A stretch of 64,000 bases of DNA. Origin: Bactrocera neohumeralis. Taxonomy: Eukaryota > Arthropoda > Insecta > Diptera > Tephritidae. Shown one piece after another: positions 47,116 through 59,190 of this stretch (positions are counted from its first letter, which is position 1; every line of letters starts with the position of its first letter). The position numbers were made by a program, and so were the translations under genes. The stretch covers positions 24,858,089 through 24,922,088 of the forward strand of contig NC_065922.1 of assembly GCF_024586455.1 (NCBI RefSeq), given 5' to 3'. The notes under the pieces are model-generated. The model did not search any database. It saw only the letters and a program-made list of their open reading frames with translations, and was not told the origin of the DNA.

Positions 47116-49854
47116 TTTGAGCCAATATAATCAACGCTGAATCTAACCTACTATATACTTGGCCATGGGATGGTCCTCAGTGAAAATTGGTTTTTCGATT
47201 TCGGTTCCATATACTTTGATTATTATTTTGATTATAGGGTTCTCCGATTCCGGTTCATTTTTAAGTGTCAATAGCTAGATTGTTAAACAGTTTCGGCATC
47301 ATATTCATAAGTAAGAAAGAATAATTATGATGAATAAAGGGTTATCGGCAAAGTTGTCTAATATCTCTTTTATAGAGCTTGGTGGATTATGTTTTTCTTG
47401 GTAAACATTAGCAAAACACCCTTTTGCGTCGTAAAAAACAAATGGCAAACACAAACTAATGGACATATGGAAGTCAAAGTGCACGCGAGCTTAAAAAAAG
47501 TTGTACCAAATTAGAAAAAATAATTGTATTGTTGTCCGGGTCAAATTTGATCAAATTATTTATAACGTTTTTCAAGTGAAAAACTTGTTTCGTTAGGGTT
47601 AGACCATAGTAAGAGTGGATTTAGATGGAGGTACTGGATGATATTCTCAATTTCTGGCTTAAGTTTAAGATACGAGGACTACCGTTACAAGATCCAGAGC
47701 GCAATTATTTCCACTGCAACTGTTCTACGGTACTCAATATTGATTTTGTTTCATCAATATATGATCTGATCCCTTTTGGAACTGTAAATTTTCGACTGTT
47801 CTCGTTTCGAGCTAAGAACATCGCTAATCTAACGTCATCAAAGGTAGAAAGTTACTAATTGAAGCTAGTTTAAAAATATTAACAGTTTAAAAGATCCTAA
47901 ATCACGATCGATACATCGCTGGCATATATGTATTTATGCTTCGAAAGACTGTAGTATACCATATAGGTAATGCCGTAACGTCTTTCCTACAGGGCATTCC
48001 ATACAATGCAAATAATTTCAGAAATAAATATATTTGTGTAAATATTTGTTGCCATTTGCTAATACTTTTAACTTTCGCATTGTAAATCGTTAAAGTTCGT
48101 TGTAAATCTGTTTTTATTTTGACTTGTCATTTTTACTTAACTGCCATTTGTTGAGCGCATACTTTTCGCTTGTTTTTTATTGTGTATTATTTTCTTTTTC
48201 TCTTTAGTTCAGATTTTTTTGCCATTGTTACTAATATTTCGTTGTTTGCTGTTTCTTTTTGCAATATTTTTGTCAACCCTTCGGCTGTAACGGTAGTTTT
48301 CTTTACATTCGTTGTTAGTTTTCGTTGTTTTTCTTCTTCGCCGCCTATGCCGTAATCTCTTTTATTTTAACGTGCCTTCGCCTCCTTTAGCCTGAAGTAC
48401 TTATTTGTCATTTTCATTTTTCTTTTTTTTTTTTTTTTTGAAATTTACTTCAACTGCGCTCCAGTTGGGTTACTTTGATGTAGTCGAGCTGAACTTTAGT
48501 TCATCTTGGCGCTGGTTCAGCGCTGCAGCCGGCTTGCACAGTTAAGTTTAGTTTAACTTGGTCTTTTAGTTCTCTGCTCTGCACTTCACTTCGTCATCAC
48601 TCGCATGGCTAACATAATTTTGTTGTTATTTTATTTAGTTTCTTGTTTTTACTTTTCTATTATTGTTCGTAATTTTGCTATTACTCGCCTGTCATTGCCT
48701 TTGTACCACAGTACATGCGATCCCATGCAGTAAACTACAGTGCTGGCAACAAAATTTAACAACAACATCACATATTTTGTTGTTATTGCAACAATTCTCT
48801 TATTTTGCGCAATGAACAGACAAAAGTTTCCTAAACAAGCGGAAGTACTTAAGCAACTAACTAGTTTTCCTTTTCTTATTGTATTTTCTGATGTTCATTT
48901 TACTTTTCATAATGTTTTTTTTTTTCATTTTGCATGTTGTTGTATTATTAGTTTTTTTTTCTTACAACGTATTTTCTTTGTGTTTTACAGTACAAAAATA
49001 CCCGGTGTACTCACTGCAGTAGTGCTCTTTTGTTCATTCATTGTACTCACTAACGAGCTATTGAATATTTGAATGTATTAATGGGCGCTCATGTGCGTAA
49101 TTTGTCCGTTTTTTACAAAGCTTACATATGAATAAAAAATTTCGTATATTTTTTATAGAAATTCTGTATATGAATAGTAATCAGTATATTACTATATGAC
49201 CATACATTATCTGTATTAAATGCATTACTTTTATGTTGTTCGTGTCGAAGCGCCATAAGTTAGCTTATTTTATAGATTTCCTCTGAAGTTTGCACCCTGC
49301 CACTTTATTCAGTTCACTTTTGTATTAACGTCTATTAAACTATTGTTATTCTCGTATTATCTATACTAATGATATCCCGTTTTGTTCATAAAAAGCCTAA
49401 TTTATTACATTTATTTGTTTAAGCTACTCTAAAAATGGATTAACTGAGCGGTTCATTCTTTGAAGCCGCATGTGATCATTAGTGAATTCGAAAAAATTAG
49501 GTTTTTCAGCAGAAGAAGAGATGAAAAGCGGCTCGCAATTATATACAAAATCAACAACACAGCTCTATGAAAACAACATTTTTTTCTTCCCTTGAATATC
49601 TCAGCATATTTTGATGCTTTCAAGTGTCCAGATCACGGCCTTGTTCATGAAAATATTGGATGTGTTCTTGGTTTTAAGACAATTGCAAATAAAATGTTTT
49701 GATAAATAGCGGCTTGTTTTTAATAAAAGTTTTGATTTAGGGTTTTGCGCAGCTTTTTCGCGCATGCAGACATCCAGGCCCTTATCGAAAATATGTGAAA
49801 AATTAGCTGGAAGTTCTTAAGGGTTTGCTAAAAATCATAGCTAGAATTACAGAC
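47116..49854. other. Non-coding DNA
   Basis: Contains the partial satellite unit at about 47533 and T-rich sequence at 48.1-49.0 kb (poly-T at about 48421-48440) that yields hydrophobic chance frames. Nothing else is supported. Confidence 0.45.
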
Positions 49855-50960
49855 TACAAAAAGTACTGTTTCGTTCAAAAGAAATTTCACTTTCGTTTCG
49901 CCTGAGTTGTCTAAGACACATTGACGTTCCCAAATACCCAGATATATACCAATGTCTGGCAATGGATGTGAATAAGAAAGTGCTACATCTACACCAAAGT
50001 TATTTCCTCAAAATGAATTCAGTGATTTCAAGTTTAGAATGGTAAAAAAACGTGCAAAGTGTTGGACGTGAAAGGATATTGTTCTAAGGAAAAGGCTTAC
50101 GGTGATTCAGTTTTATTAAAAACACAAGCCTACAAAGTGGTACAAAGCCTTTTGAAGCGGTCAAAGCATCGTTGAAGACATGCCTTGTTCTGGACGAGCT
50201 TCGAACTCTTCAACTTCGGAAAATATTACAAAAGTCAAGGAGATAGTGCTTGAAAATCGTCAGGCAAGTGTTAGAGAGACACCTCTCGCGATTCCGTATG
50301 ATAATGGTGGATATTTTGGGTATGAAAGGTTTCTTGCTCAACTCGTCCCGATAAAGCTGATTTTTTTTCAAAAAGAGTACCGTAAACAGGTCTCTTTGAA
50401 CATACTTTGTGATTGTGGGAATTCCGACCCCACATTCAAGGAGAGCATTAGATTTGTCATGGGTTTATGAGTTTGACATGCATAAAAGTCTACAATGAGC
50501 GGAATGGAAATATTAAGTAGTTCTTTCTGGCCGTATTGATCCCCTTGCGTAAGAACATCCGTCGAAAATTGCCGGAATTGTGGAAGAATAATTCATGGAT
50601 TTTACACGATAATAATGCGCCATTTCAACGAGCAACGATTGTGGACAAAAACGCAATGAATACCATCGATCAACCACAGTATTCACCAAATTTGGCTGCG
50701 TATGATTTTTTTTGTTCCCCAAACTGAAATTGCCGCTCGGTGGAACCCGTTTCAGTCGATCGAAGAGATAAAACAAAATTCGCTGAAGACCATACCATAA
50801 AGTTCTAATGAAAATAGTTTCGAGGACTGGAAAAATATTTGGCATAAGTGTGTTACATGTAATTGGGTTTAATTTGAAGGCCACAAAATAAGTATTGATG
50901 AATAAATAAATGTTTTGCGTTTAATTTACAATTTCCGGGTACTTTTTTGTTAACTAAAAA
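49855..50960 (+). mobile_element. Dead mellifera-type mariner
   Basis: The left end ACAAAAAGTAC (about 49856) and the right end CCGGGTACTTTTTTGTTAAC (about 50935-50955) are inverted relative to each other. Transposase pieces: EKAYGDSVLLKTQA (50090), DMPCSGRASNSSTSENITKV (50178), FFQKEYRKQVSLNILC (50363), a lost central block of roughly 80 codons after the WVYEFDM position (50470-50483), then RRKLPELWKNNSWILHDNNA (50559), QPQYSPNLAAYDFF (50672) and FQSIEEIKQNSLKTIP (50752), ending GHKISIDE. The second catalytic motif LHHDNAP has become LHDNNAP, losing the Asp. Frameshifts and stops confirm it is inactive. Confidence 0.85.
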
Positions 50961-52214
50961 CATTTGAAATCCAGATTCACATAATGGATATATATTTTTA
51001 ATAATATTTCACAATATTCATTACTATATTTTCTTCCCAAACTAATAATCGAACACTATTTTAACTCAGATGACGTAATAACTCAATAAAAATCGCTTAT
51101 GAACCAGTCAGGTGTAAAAGCGATAAACAACAGATTTTGTTTATGCAAGTTAAGTTTATAGTTGTCGTGGAATCAGCATAAAAAACGTTTAAAGAATGAG
51201 AATTGAAAGCAAAAATATGGATGGAAAACACAGCTTAGCAAATGAAATGACCTCGATTAAGTAATTGAATTAGTCATAACTCAAGTGCGCGTAATGAAAT
51301 TATGCCGAGCAAAGAAAAAGGAGGTAAGAGAGTGTTGCTTCATAAAAGAGTGAGACAAGAAGAGTAAAAAATGAGAAATGCTAAATTGAGAGTGTAAAAA
51401 AAACATGTTGAAGTAAATAATATTATATAGTTAAATAATGTAAGATGTAAACAAATCAGTTACTACTAAAACTACAAAGATACTTATATATTATTCTACT
51501 GCCATTTACATAAATTTGACTAAACAATCATACTGTTATACCTAAAAAACTTGTTTTGCTGCGTGAGGAATTTTGAATAACAGTTTTTAATTAAGTTGTT
51601 TATTAGTTAAGCCGCAAAGCCTCAAATTGATTGTTGGAGTGATTATCGGGTTTATTCATAAATTTGTGTATTAAGTAATTTTAATGTTAATTAATTGTAA
51701 TTATATTTGTTCATTATCAATAAATTAGGGTATTTGCTTTATCGTCAAATCACTTAATTAATATGTTTTGCATGCGATTGGAAAAACCAAGTAAACACTT
51801 AATGAGCCGACTGTCAAGCCAAATGCAAATCAATTTAATAATTGCTTTTGTAGCAATCGAACATATTCTGGAAAGTACGCCTTTTAATTAGTAAAACGTC
51901 GGAAATTGTTTAAGTTGTGCTGTAAGACAGAAATTTTCGATGAGATTCGAAAATTATTTCAAAAGAGGTGTTTATTAGACAGCAGAAAAAAGTATTCATA
52001 ACTACTACTTTCAAAAAATAGTACAACTTTACACACATATCGATTAACGTTTTAGTTAAAAAGTATGTCAAAGACTGGTACCAAAAAACCTGAATCTTTT
52101 GCATAGACGACATTCCTCAAACGCGCCATTGCTCGTGATGAGACGTGGATGTACGAGTATGAATATGAATAAAATTGCTGAAGTCACTGTCGGACATCCC
52201 AACTGAGGCTTTTG
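50961..52214. other. AT-rich non-coding DNA
   Basis: No gene or named repeat is recognised. Confidence 0.5.
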
Positions 52215-52915
52215 ACAATTGTATGGAAAATTAATTTAGATGTGAACATGCTCATGAGCCTACTGTGAAGGCGATAACAAAGATTTGTATAACAATATGT
52301 AAAAATGTCAGTCCGGGTCAAATTTGATCGGATGGTATAGTGAAGTCGCCTATCAACTATACCCACATTTTTAAGGCGATAATAAAAAGTTGTATTGAAA
52401 TACGTGATATTGTAATTTTTTTTGTCAGTCCGGGTCAAATTTGATCAGATGGTATATGACCATAGCATTTAAATGTGAACATGCTCAGAAGCTTACTGTA
52501 AAGGCAATAATAAAGATTTATATAAAAACATGTGATAATGTCAGTCCGGGTCAAATTTGATCAGATGGTATATGACCATAGCATTTAAATGTGAACATGC
52601 TCAGAAGCTTACTGTGAAGGCGATAATGAAGATATGTATAAAAATATGTAAAAATGTCAGTCCGGGTCAAATTTGATCAGATAGTATATGACCATGACAT
52701 TTAAACGCGAACATGTTCAGGAGCCTACTGTGAAGGCGATAACAAAGATTTGTATAAAAATATGTAAAAATGTCAGTCCGGGTCAAATTTGATCAGATGA
52801 TGTATGACCATAACATTTAAATGTGAACATGGCAAGAAGCTTACTGTGAAGGCGATAATAAAGATTTCTATAAAAATATGTAAAAATGTCAGTCCGGGTC
52901 AAATTTACAGCATCA
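52215..52915 (+). repeat. 116-bp tandem satellite, six units
   Basis: The core CAGTCCGGGTCAAATTTGAT starts at 52309, 52426, 52542, 52658, 52773 and 52890 (the last cut to CAGTCCGGGTCAAATTTACA). Steps are 117, 116, 116, 115 and 117 bases. Each unit also carries GAACATGCTCA, GCTTACTGTGAAGGCGATAA and AAAATATGTAAAAATGT. The middle units are nearly identical; the first is the most diverged. The unit is not a multiple of three and encodes nothing. Confidence 0.95.
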
Positions 52916-55900
52916 TTATAAAATAAATTTTATTTCATAAGATTTTTTGTTAAAAGCGTCGTACTTTGTGAAAAGTTAGCTTTGACAGGGATAGCTTTAG
53001 CTGTCAAGTTTCCTTAAGTAAGTCAAATGGTCAGACTTGACGTGCAAACAACATTGAAAAGCCTTTTCAACGTATTGCATCCAGGAAAAGCAGTCGATAG
53101 TAAGTTTTACATAGTGTTGACTTGTGTAAGACCAGAACCTGGAACACTATCGTCTTCGTAAGAAGTAGTTATAGTGGCTATATGCATAAAATTATGTACA
53201 GCCTCTAAATGTCATAAAACCAATATACTGACGACTTCAAAAACCACGTTTTCGAAAAAAATTCTAACCTACTTAAGGAACACCTAGCTTTACTTATCTA
53301 CTGTATTTTCAATATTTCACTGAACTGAAATATTAGTTATACCTCTTCTACATACAGATCTACATCACATTTGTATGTATGAATTTGCTTTTAAAATACG
53401 GGATGATGTCATTTTCAATAGCAATATTGTACAAAAATCACCACAAAACTAATAAACAAACCGCGAGACGTGAAAAAAATGAAATTCGCAGAATTAAGAG
53501 AAATGAGCCGCAAAAAATAACTGTGAAAACAAATAAAAAATTAAACAAGTTTATATGCATATAAACATATCCAGGTAAACATTGCAAATTGATGTTAAAA
53601 TAAATTAGAAAAAATATATAAAAACGAAATAATTTATGTTGAAAAAGCTGCAATGAATTAATGAGCGTTTGTATATAAATAAAAAAATAACAAAACTTTG
53701 AAAAACGTAACAACAACTGGTAATTAGAAAAGCAAACATGTAAATAAATATGAATAAATGTTATGTTAGATCACTACACGGCAAGAAATGTTGTGTAGTC
53801 GAAAAGAAGTGAGGTTATGAACTGGTGAATTTTTCTTAAATAGATACATCTACAAACTTCGAATGTACAAGTATTTACAGAATGGAGTCTGAATATTTCA
53901 TTTATTTTATTTTTATATTATTAGTAATTAAAAAAATGTAGAATTTTTCTTAAAATTTTCGAAAGAAGCGTATTGCACTTATGAATCCCTTAATTGAGGT
54001 ACAAAATTTAGTGACATTTTTTTATCCATTATTTGGCGAAAATCAGGTTAATATCACACTAGCTAGCAAAAATTTTTACACGAAAGCTATTCATAGAACT
54101 ACAACTTATAAAAACCCACTTAAACTCGAAAAAAATGAAAAAAAAAAATGCAACAAGTACCCCCTTAAAAGTCAGGGCCGCACTTGTACACACTACGATC
54201 CACACAGATTTTTTATTTCTTACATTTTTTGCACACCTCTAACTGTACAACAAAAGCACTTCAAAATATCAAGCACTACAACTTTTTCTCTGCATTTACG
54301 TCACCTCACACAAAAAACTTCAAGCACTTCTCGCTTACTTTATCTGAAACTCGACAAATAGTGGGTATGTATGAGCCTCAGTCAGCCAGCAAGCAGCTCA
54401 GCACAAGAGCTTAACTTCAGCTTTGACTTAGTCAACTGCAGTGAGCATTTGAGAAACTGGCGAAAGATTGTGTACAAAAAAATATTTATCGCGACATGCA
54501 AAGCTTTGTATAGGGTTTTACAATAGGACACCACAAAAGTATACCGATAAAGACGGTAGTTAGTGGCTTCAACTTTAAGAGCAAGTACAAAATTGTAAAT
54601 ATATATTTATACATATAAGTATATGGTATGAAAAATATATTTTTAGTTTGTATTCCAGATTTAGATGTCCTCCATTATATGGTTCCAGCAAACTCTTTTT
54701 TTTCTACTAAGTTCAGGTTTATTAGTTGAAGTCATATATCTGATATTAGCAAATAATTAATGAATCTGAAAACTGGAAATTTTTCCATTAAATAAAATAT
54801 TTTCAATCTAAAGAAAAGAAAGAAAAATTTTCACTTCGACTGTATGTGACAGAAATGCTTTGGCTGCAAATCAGGAATTTGTAAAATTGTTCTTCAAAAC
54901 TTGGAAAGTTTGTCTAAATTAGTATTGTAATTGGGGCTCAATTGAGCTTGGGAGATAAAGTTGGTTCCACGTAAGGCGTGACGCTAGATTCTTAAATAGA
55001 GTATTCAGAATTTGACAGTGTATAGTAAATAATAATAATTGAATAATAAGGTAAATAGTATAGATTGACTTGACAAATAGTTCAAAGTGCTTAAAGCCCT
55101 AAATGCACAATGGGTTTCTACTAGAGAGTATTGTGGAATATATGCAACATAGTGGAGCCCAATTAAAAATCATATTTTGTGAACTAGTATCAGGTCTTAA
55201 ATATTGTTATTAGTATCAAGTTGTCCTATAAAATACATTACATGCTTATTTCACCAAAAGGTGGGTTCCTGAAATGGTTCAGTCACTTAATAACCCGAAA
55301 AACTAAATTTGTTTCTCAAAATTGTAATGCAATGTCAGTGTTCCACAAGTTCATATATCGCAAATTGATAATGCTCATTGACTTTATATCCAAATATCCG
55401 ATCATATCTTAAGTAGAATTTGTAGACATGCAAATAACAATATATTAATTCATAGGTAAAATAAACGGACCCTCTGGTGGTACTACAATCAAGAGGAAAA
55501 CATTATCAGTCAGTAGACACTATATCCCCATATGGTGAAATTATTTAACTATTCGGCGTCCACTGCTACGCAAAGCTTCTAAATTAAATTATTTTGGCAT
55601 CGAAGCTACAACATTCTTTTATGTGATTTACCCTCTAACCACACTCTGTAGTAGATCTCGTTTGAATCGAAGAACTTTTGGTTGTCGCAGGTGACATGCG
55701 GTTTCCTCTGAAATAAATTACCTCTCACATGACTGTCACATACTCGTATACGGTTGACCATAATCAAAATAAAGTTCTCTAAACCGAAAGCCTGCTAGCT
55801 TAAGTCTTTCAACACTGGTTTGAATTCTTATGAGATATTGTCGATGGAGCTAATATCAAACAGTAGTTTTGATGACGATGTGGTGTTATAAACTCATTAT

Positions 55901-56205
55901 TTATTATATCAATTGGACGCTTAGGTCAGTAGTAGACTTTTACAAACTCTTTTAGAAGGACTGAAGTATCAGTATTCGGCACTCGATGTTCTGGAAATGA
56001 GTTTAGCCGTGAACCAGCTCTTTCTTTTAACACCGTACTATGCCTACTTATATCATTTTTATAACACATGGTCGTATCCCTGTTTCAACGGTTCAACTTA
56101 ACCTTCAAACCTTTACTTCTCTATTTGGAACTTAAGTTTTTCGTTTTTTTTTTAGCATTGACTTGCGAGATTATTCTAAGACAGATCTATATAAATATAT
56201 TTTAT
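52916..56205. other. Non-coding DNA
   Basis: About 3.3 kb without a recognisable exon, transposon or array. Frames at 53.98-54.41 kb lack domain or splice support. Confidence 0.45.
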
Positions 56206-56272
56206 TCTAATACCTTCGGGTACCGAATACCTTTCAGTACCGATTACTTTTGGTACCGGGTACTTACAAATC
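56206..56272 (+). repeat. Short TACCGAATACCTTT minisatellite
   Basis: Three units in a row: GGGTACCGAATACCTTTCA, GTACCGATTACTTTTG and GTACCGGGTACTTA. Step is about 18-24 bp. Confidence 0.6.
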
Positions 56273-57194
56273 CTTTTAAGAAATTTTCATTTTTGTGAAG
56301 TAAATAAGCACATTGCGGTGTTCCATATAAAAATTTTCAATCTATACTTTGGAGTATAGAGTTCGGACCACTTTTGGTACTGCCACTGCCCAGCACCAAT
56401 AAAAACCGGTAGAAGATAATTAACAAATTTTCACGAAAAAGGTAAATTCCATTTGTGTTGTGCAAACAAAGCTGGCATTTCAATGCCAAATTACAACAAG
56501 AACAACAGTGATTGCAATAGCAATAACAGCAGCAACAACAATACTTAACTTTCAAAGCAATTCGGTAGCGAAGAGCCGATGATGCTGCTGCGGCGTCTGA
56601 TGATGTTATTAGCATGCTTGTTGCTGTTTGTTTTTGTTGCTGTACTTATTGCTTTGTTGAGGGAAAACCACATTTTCTGTGCCGTAAAATGCCAGAGCAT
56701 TTCAATTAAATGCATACCGAGTATAATTAACAATTTCGTACGCGTCCGCTTGTGGGCACAAATTCACACATACATACGTACACCCATACACACACACGAA
56801 CATACATGAATGTACATATTTGCCACTAAGAGCAGCATTTATGGCTGCCTCTATTGTTGCTGTTGCTGCTGCTGCTGGTGCATGGTACTGCATGGCGACA
56901 ACAATAGCAATAATTAAATGTGTCTTAGTGTTGGGCAATTACAAAAGCAACAACTCAGGCAGCGCTTTACAGCAAATGCAAATGAGCAACGAAAAACATG
57001 CGAAGAACACAACAAGCTGGTTCAACAAGCGGCCAAGAGGCGGCGACTGGACATATTAGCAGCGGCGTCTAAAGTGATTGTAGGCAAGCAATTATGCATC
57101 ACTCACCGACATATTCAAGCATGTGTAATTGCAAGAGCGGCATATGTATTCGTATTTATATACATACATAGAATAATGCAGCCAATACTGGTCT
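56273..57194. other. Non-coding DNA with CAA/CTG-rich patches
   Basis: TTG/CAA- and GCTGCT-rich patches at 56.48-56.66 and 56.84-57.06 kb give Ala/Gln-rich frames on both strands. The plus-strand frame with KRRRLDILAAASKVIVG near 57045 is the most protein-like, but no splice sites confirm it. Confidence 0.35.
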
Positions 57195-57605
57195 AGCGAG
57201 TTTGGGCCGAGCTTTTCTAAAATGATGTGAACATCTCTAAGTTTTCGAAATATCGATCGGAAATTTGGGACACAGTCTGTTCTTTCCAAGAAGCTGATCA
57301 TTTGTCGGAACCGCCGTTATCAGACCACTATATGCTATAGCTGTCATACTGAACGATCGGAAACAATTTCTTGTATGGAAAACTATTTCATTTGACGAGA
57401 TATCTTCACGAAATTTGACATCGGTTATTGTCTGAACAGAGATGTCTTTATACCATATGAAAAACTTTTTTTGACGAGATATCTTCACGAAATTTGATAT
57501 AGATGATTTTCCAAGGCATCGCTAGAAGCCCGGAAGAAATCGTTCAGTGTGGAACACCATAGCTAATAGCAACCATACAAACTACAAGATCCGCATACCA
57601 ATCTT
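57195..57605 (+). repeat. ACTATAGCATATAGCTG repeat, internal copy
   Basis: Units with CAGACCACTATATGCTATAG (57328) and AAATCGTTCAGTGTGGAACA (57537). The GACGAGATATCTTCACGAAA block occurs twice (about 57396 and 57474). Both element ends are missing. Confidence 0.65.
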
Positions 57606-57969
57606 AGTGCTGTTTCTTCTTCTTCCTCATTTCAAACAATCTCTCTCGCTCATTGGTAGCACACAAATGGGAGCCTCATCATCAAAAGCTTTTAAGCCAT
57701 GTCAGCAGATGCAAAACTTGTTGTATTTGTACGAATATGTTTGTATATCTATAATTTCTACACAAAACTCTCCTACAATTATTCTCGTTTATATTTGCTG
57801 AATTCTGTTGCTATCTGGCATGCAGTTGCTGCCGAAATTGCTGCTCTGATGTGAATCGGCACGCAAAACCACTGCAACTGTAGGGCAACAAACAAAGAAA
57901 CAACAACACCAAATGCGAAATTCGGCTTCAATGCAGGCATTTATGACGGCCAGTACAATGCTAATTAAA
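57606..57969. other. Non-coding DNA
   Basis: Nothing recognised; a few CAA-rich triplets. Confidence 0.5.
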
Positions 57970-59190
57970 TGGGTTGCCACTTGTAAAAAACTATTTGAAA
58001 TTATAATAAATAATTATGCAAAATTCAATGTTTTTGCACAGAGTTGCCAACAATTTTTTTAAAGTTTGTTTTAATTTTCCTTAAAAATCGTTTTTAAGTG
58101 CAATTTTTTTGGTGTAGAGTTGCCAACAATTTTCAATATTTTTTTTACATTTTTTTAAATTAAAATTAGATAAGGTCATTCTTAATTCGGGGTTTTTTAT
58201 GCAGAATTGCCAAAAAATATATATATTTTTTAACTTTGACTTGAGTACTAACAAATTCTATATTTTTGTGCAGAGTTGTCAACAAATTTTTTCGTTTATT
58301 TTTTTTCTAGATTTTTAAAATTGAAATTGGATTACATATGTACGTAATTCCCGACTCTCCATTTTTTAAGCAGAATTGCCAATTTTGAGTACTAAAACAT
58401 TCTTTTTCGCAATAATAATGCAAATAAATTGTTATAAAAAGTATTGTATTTTTTCTAAAATGAAAAAAAACTAACAATTATTTTATTCCATTTTTTTAAT
58501 TGTTCTTAATTGAATGTGATATTAGACCATTTTAAGTTCAAATTTTTTGTGTAGAGTTGCCAACATTTTTTTTTTAATTTTTGTTTTACATTTTTTAAAT
58601 TGAAATTAGATAAGGTCATTCTTAATTCTAAATTTTTGAAGCAGAGTTGCCGACATTGTTCATATTTTTTTGAATTTTTTTTAACATAATTTGTTGTACT
58701 AAGAAAGTTATTTTTTAATGCGAAAAAATTGTTGTTTTATTGTCTATTTCAAAAATAAAAAATATGTTAGAAAAAGTAAAAAAATCACAGAGTTGCCAAG
58801 AAGTTTTTAATTTCAATTTTAATTTTAATTTCGCTATAATTTCTTTAATACTAGTAAATAAATTATACAAACAAAATTACAAAATAACAACTTTCAACAT
58901 AAATTTTTTTTGTAGTATGTGAAATAGAGATGCCATAAGTTTTTGTGAAATTTTCTTAAATGTTACTCAACAATATTTCAATTTAATAAATAAATTTTAC
59001 AAAAATAAACACAAAATAAAAATTTTAAATATAAATTTATCATGTAGTAATTGGAATAGAGTTGCCATAAGTTTTAAGGAATTTTCTTAAATGTTGCTAA
59101 ATAATATTTCATTTTGTCTATAAGGACATTATAATCACGGCATTAAAAAATTATTTAGTATACGAAATATTTCTTTAGAGTTGCCAGCTG
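57970..59190 (-). repeat. Inverted TGGCAAC array
   Basis: GTTGCCA, mostly as CAGAGTTGCCAACA on the plus strand, occurs at about 57973, 58043, 58119, 58556, 58793, 59061 and 59180. Variants ATTGCC, GTTGTC, GTTGCCG and GATGCC fill the gaps near 58206, 58275, 58375, 58646 and 58930. All are on the opposite strand to the 23-25 kb array. Steps are shorter and more irregular here (70-180 bp). Some units share longer text, such as AGATAAGGTCATTCTTAATT at 58168 and 58608. Confidence 0.75.

Noticed and set aside
52215..52915. Satellite array considered as a CRISPR-like repeat.
   Set aside because: The whole 116-bp unit repeats with no unique spacers, so it is an ordinary satellite.
56918..57196. Basic, Gln-rich frame with KRRRLDILAAASKVIVG.
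   Set aside because: Looks protein-like in part, but it starts in CAA-rich sequence, runs into a repeat and lacks splice signals. Kept only as a note.
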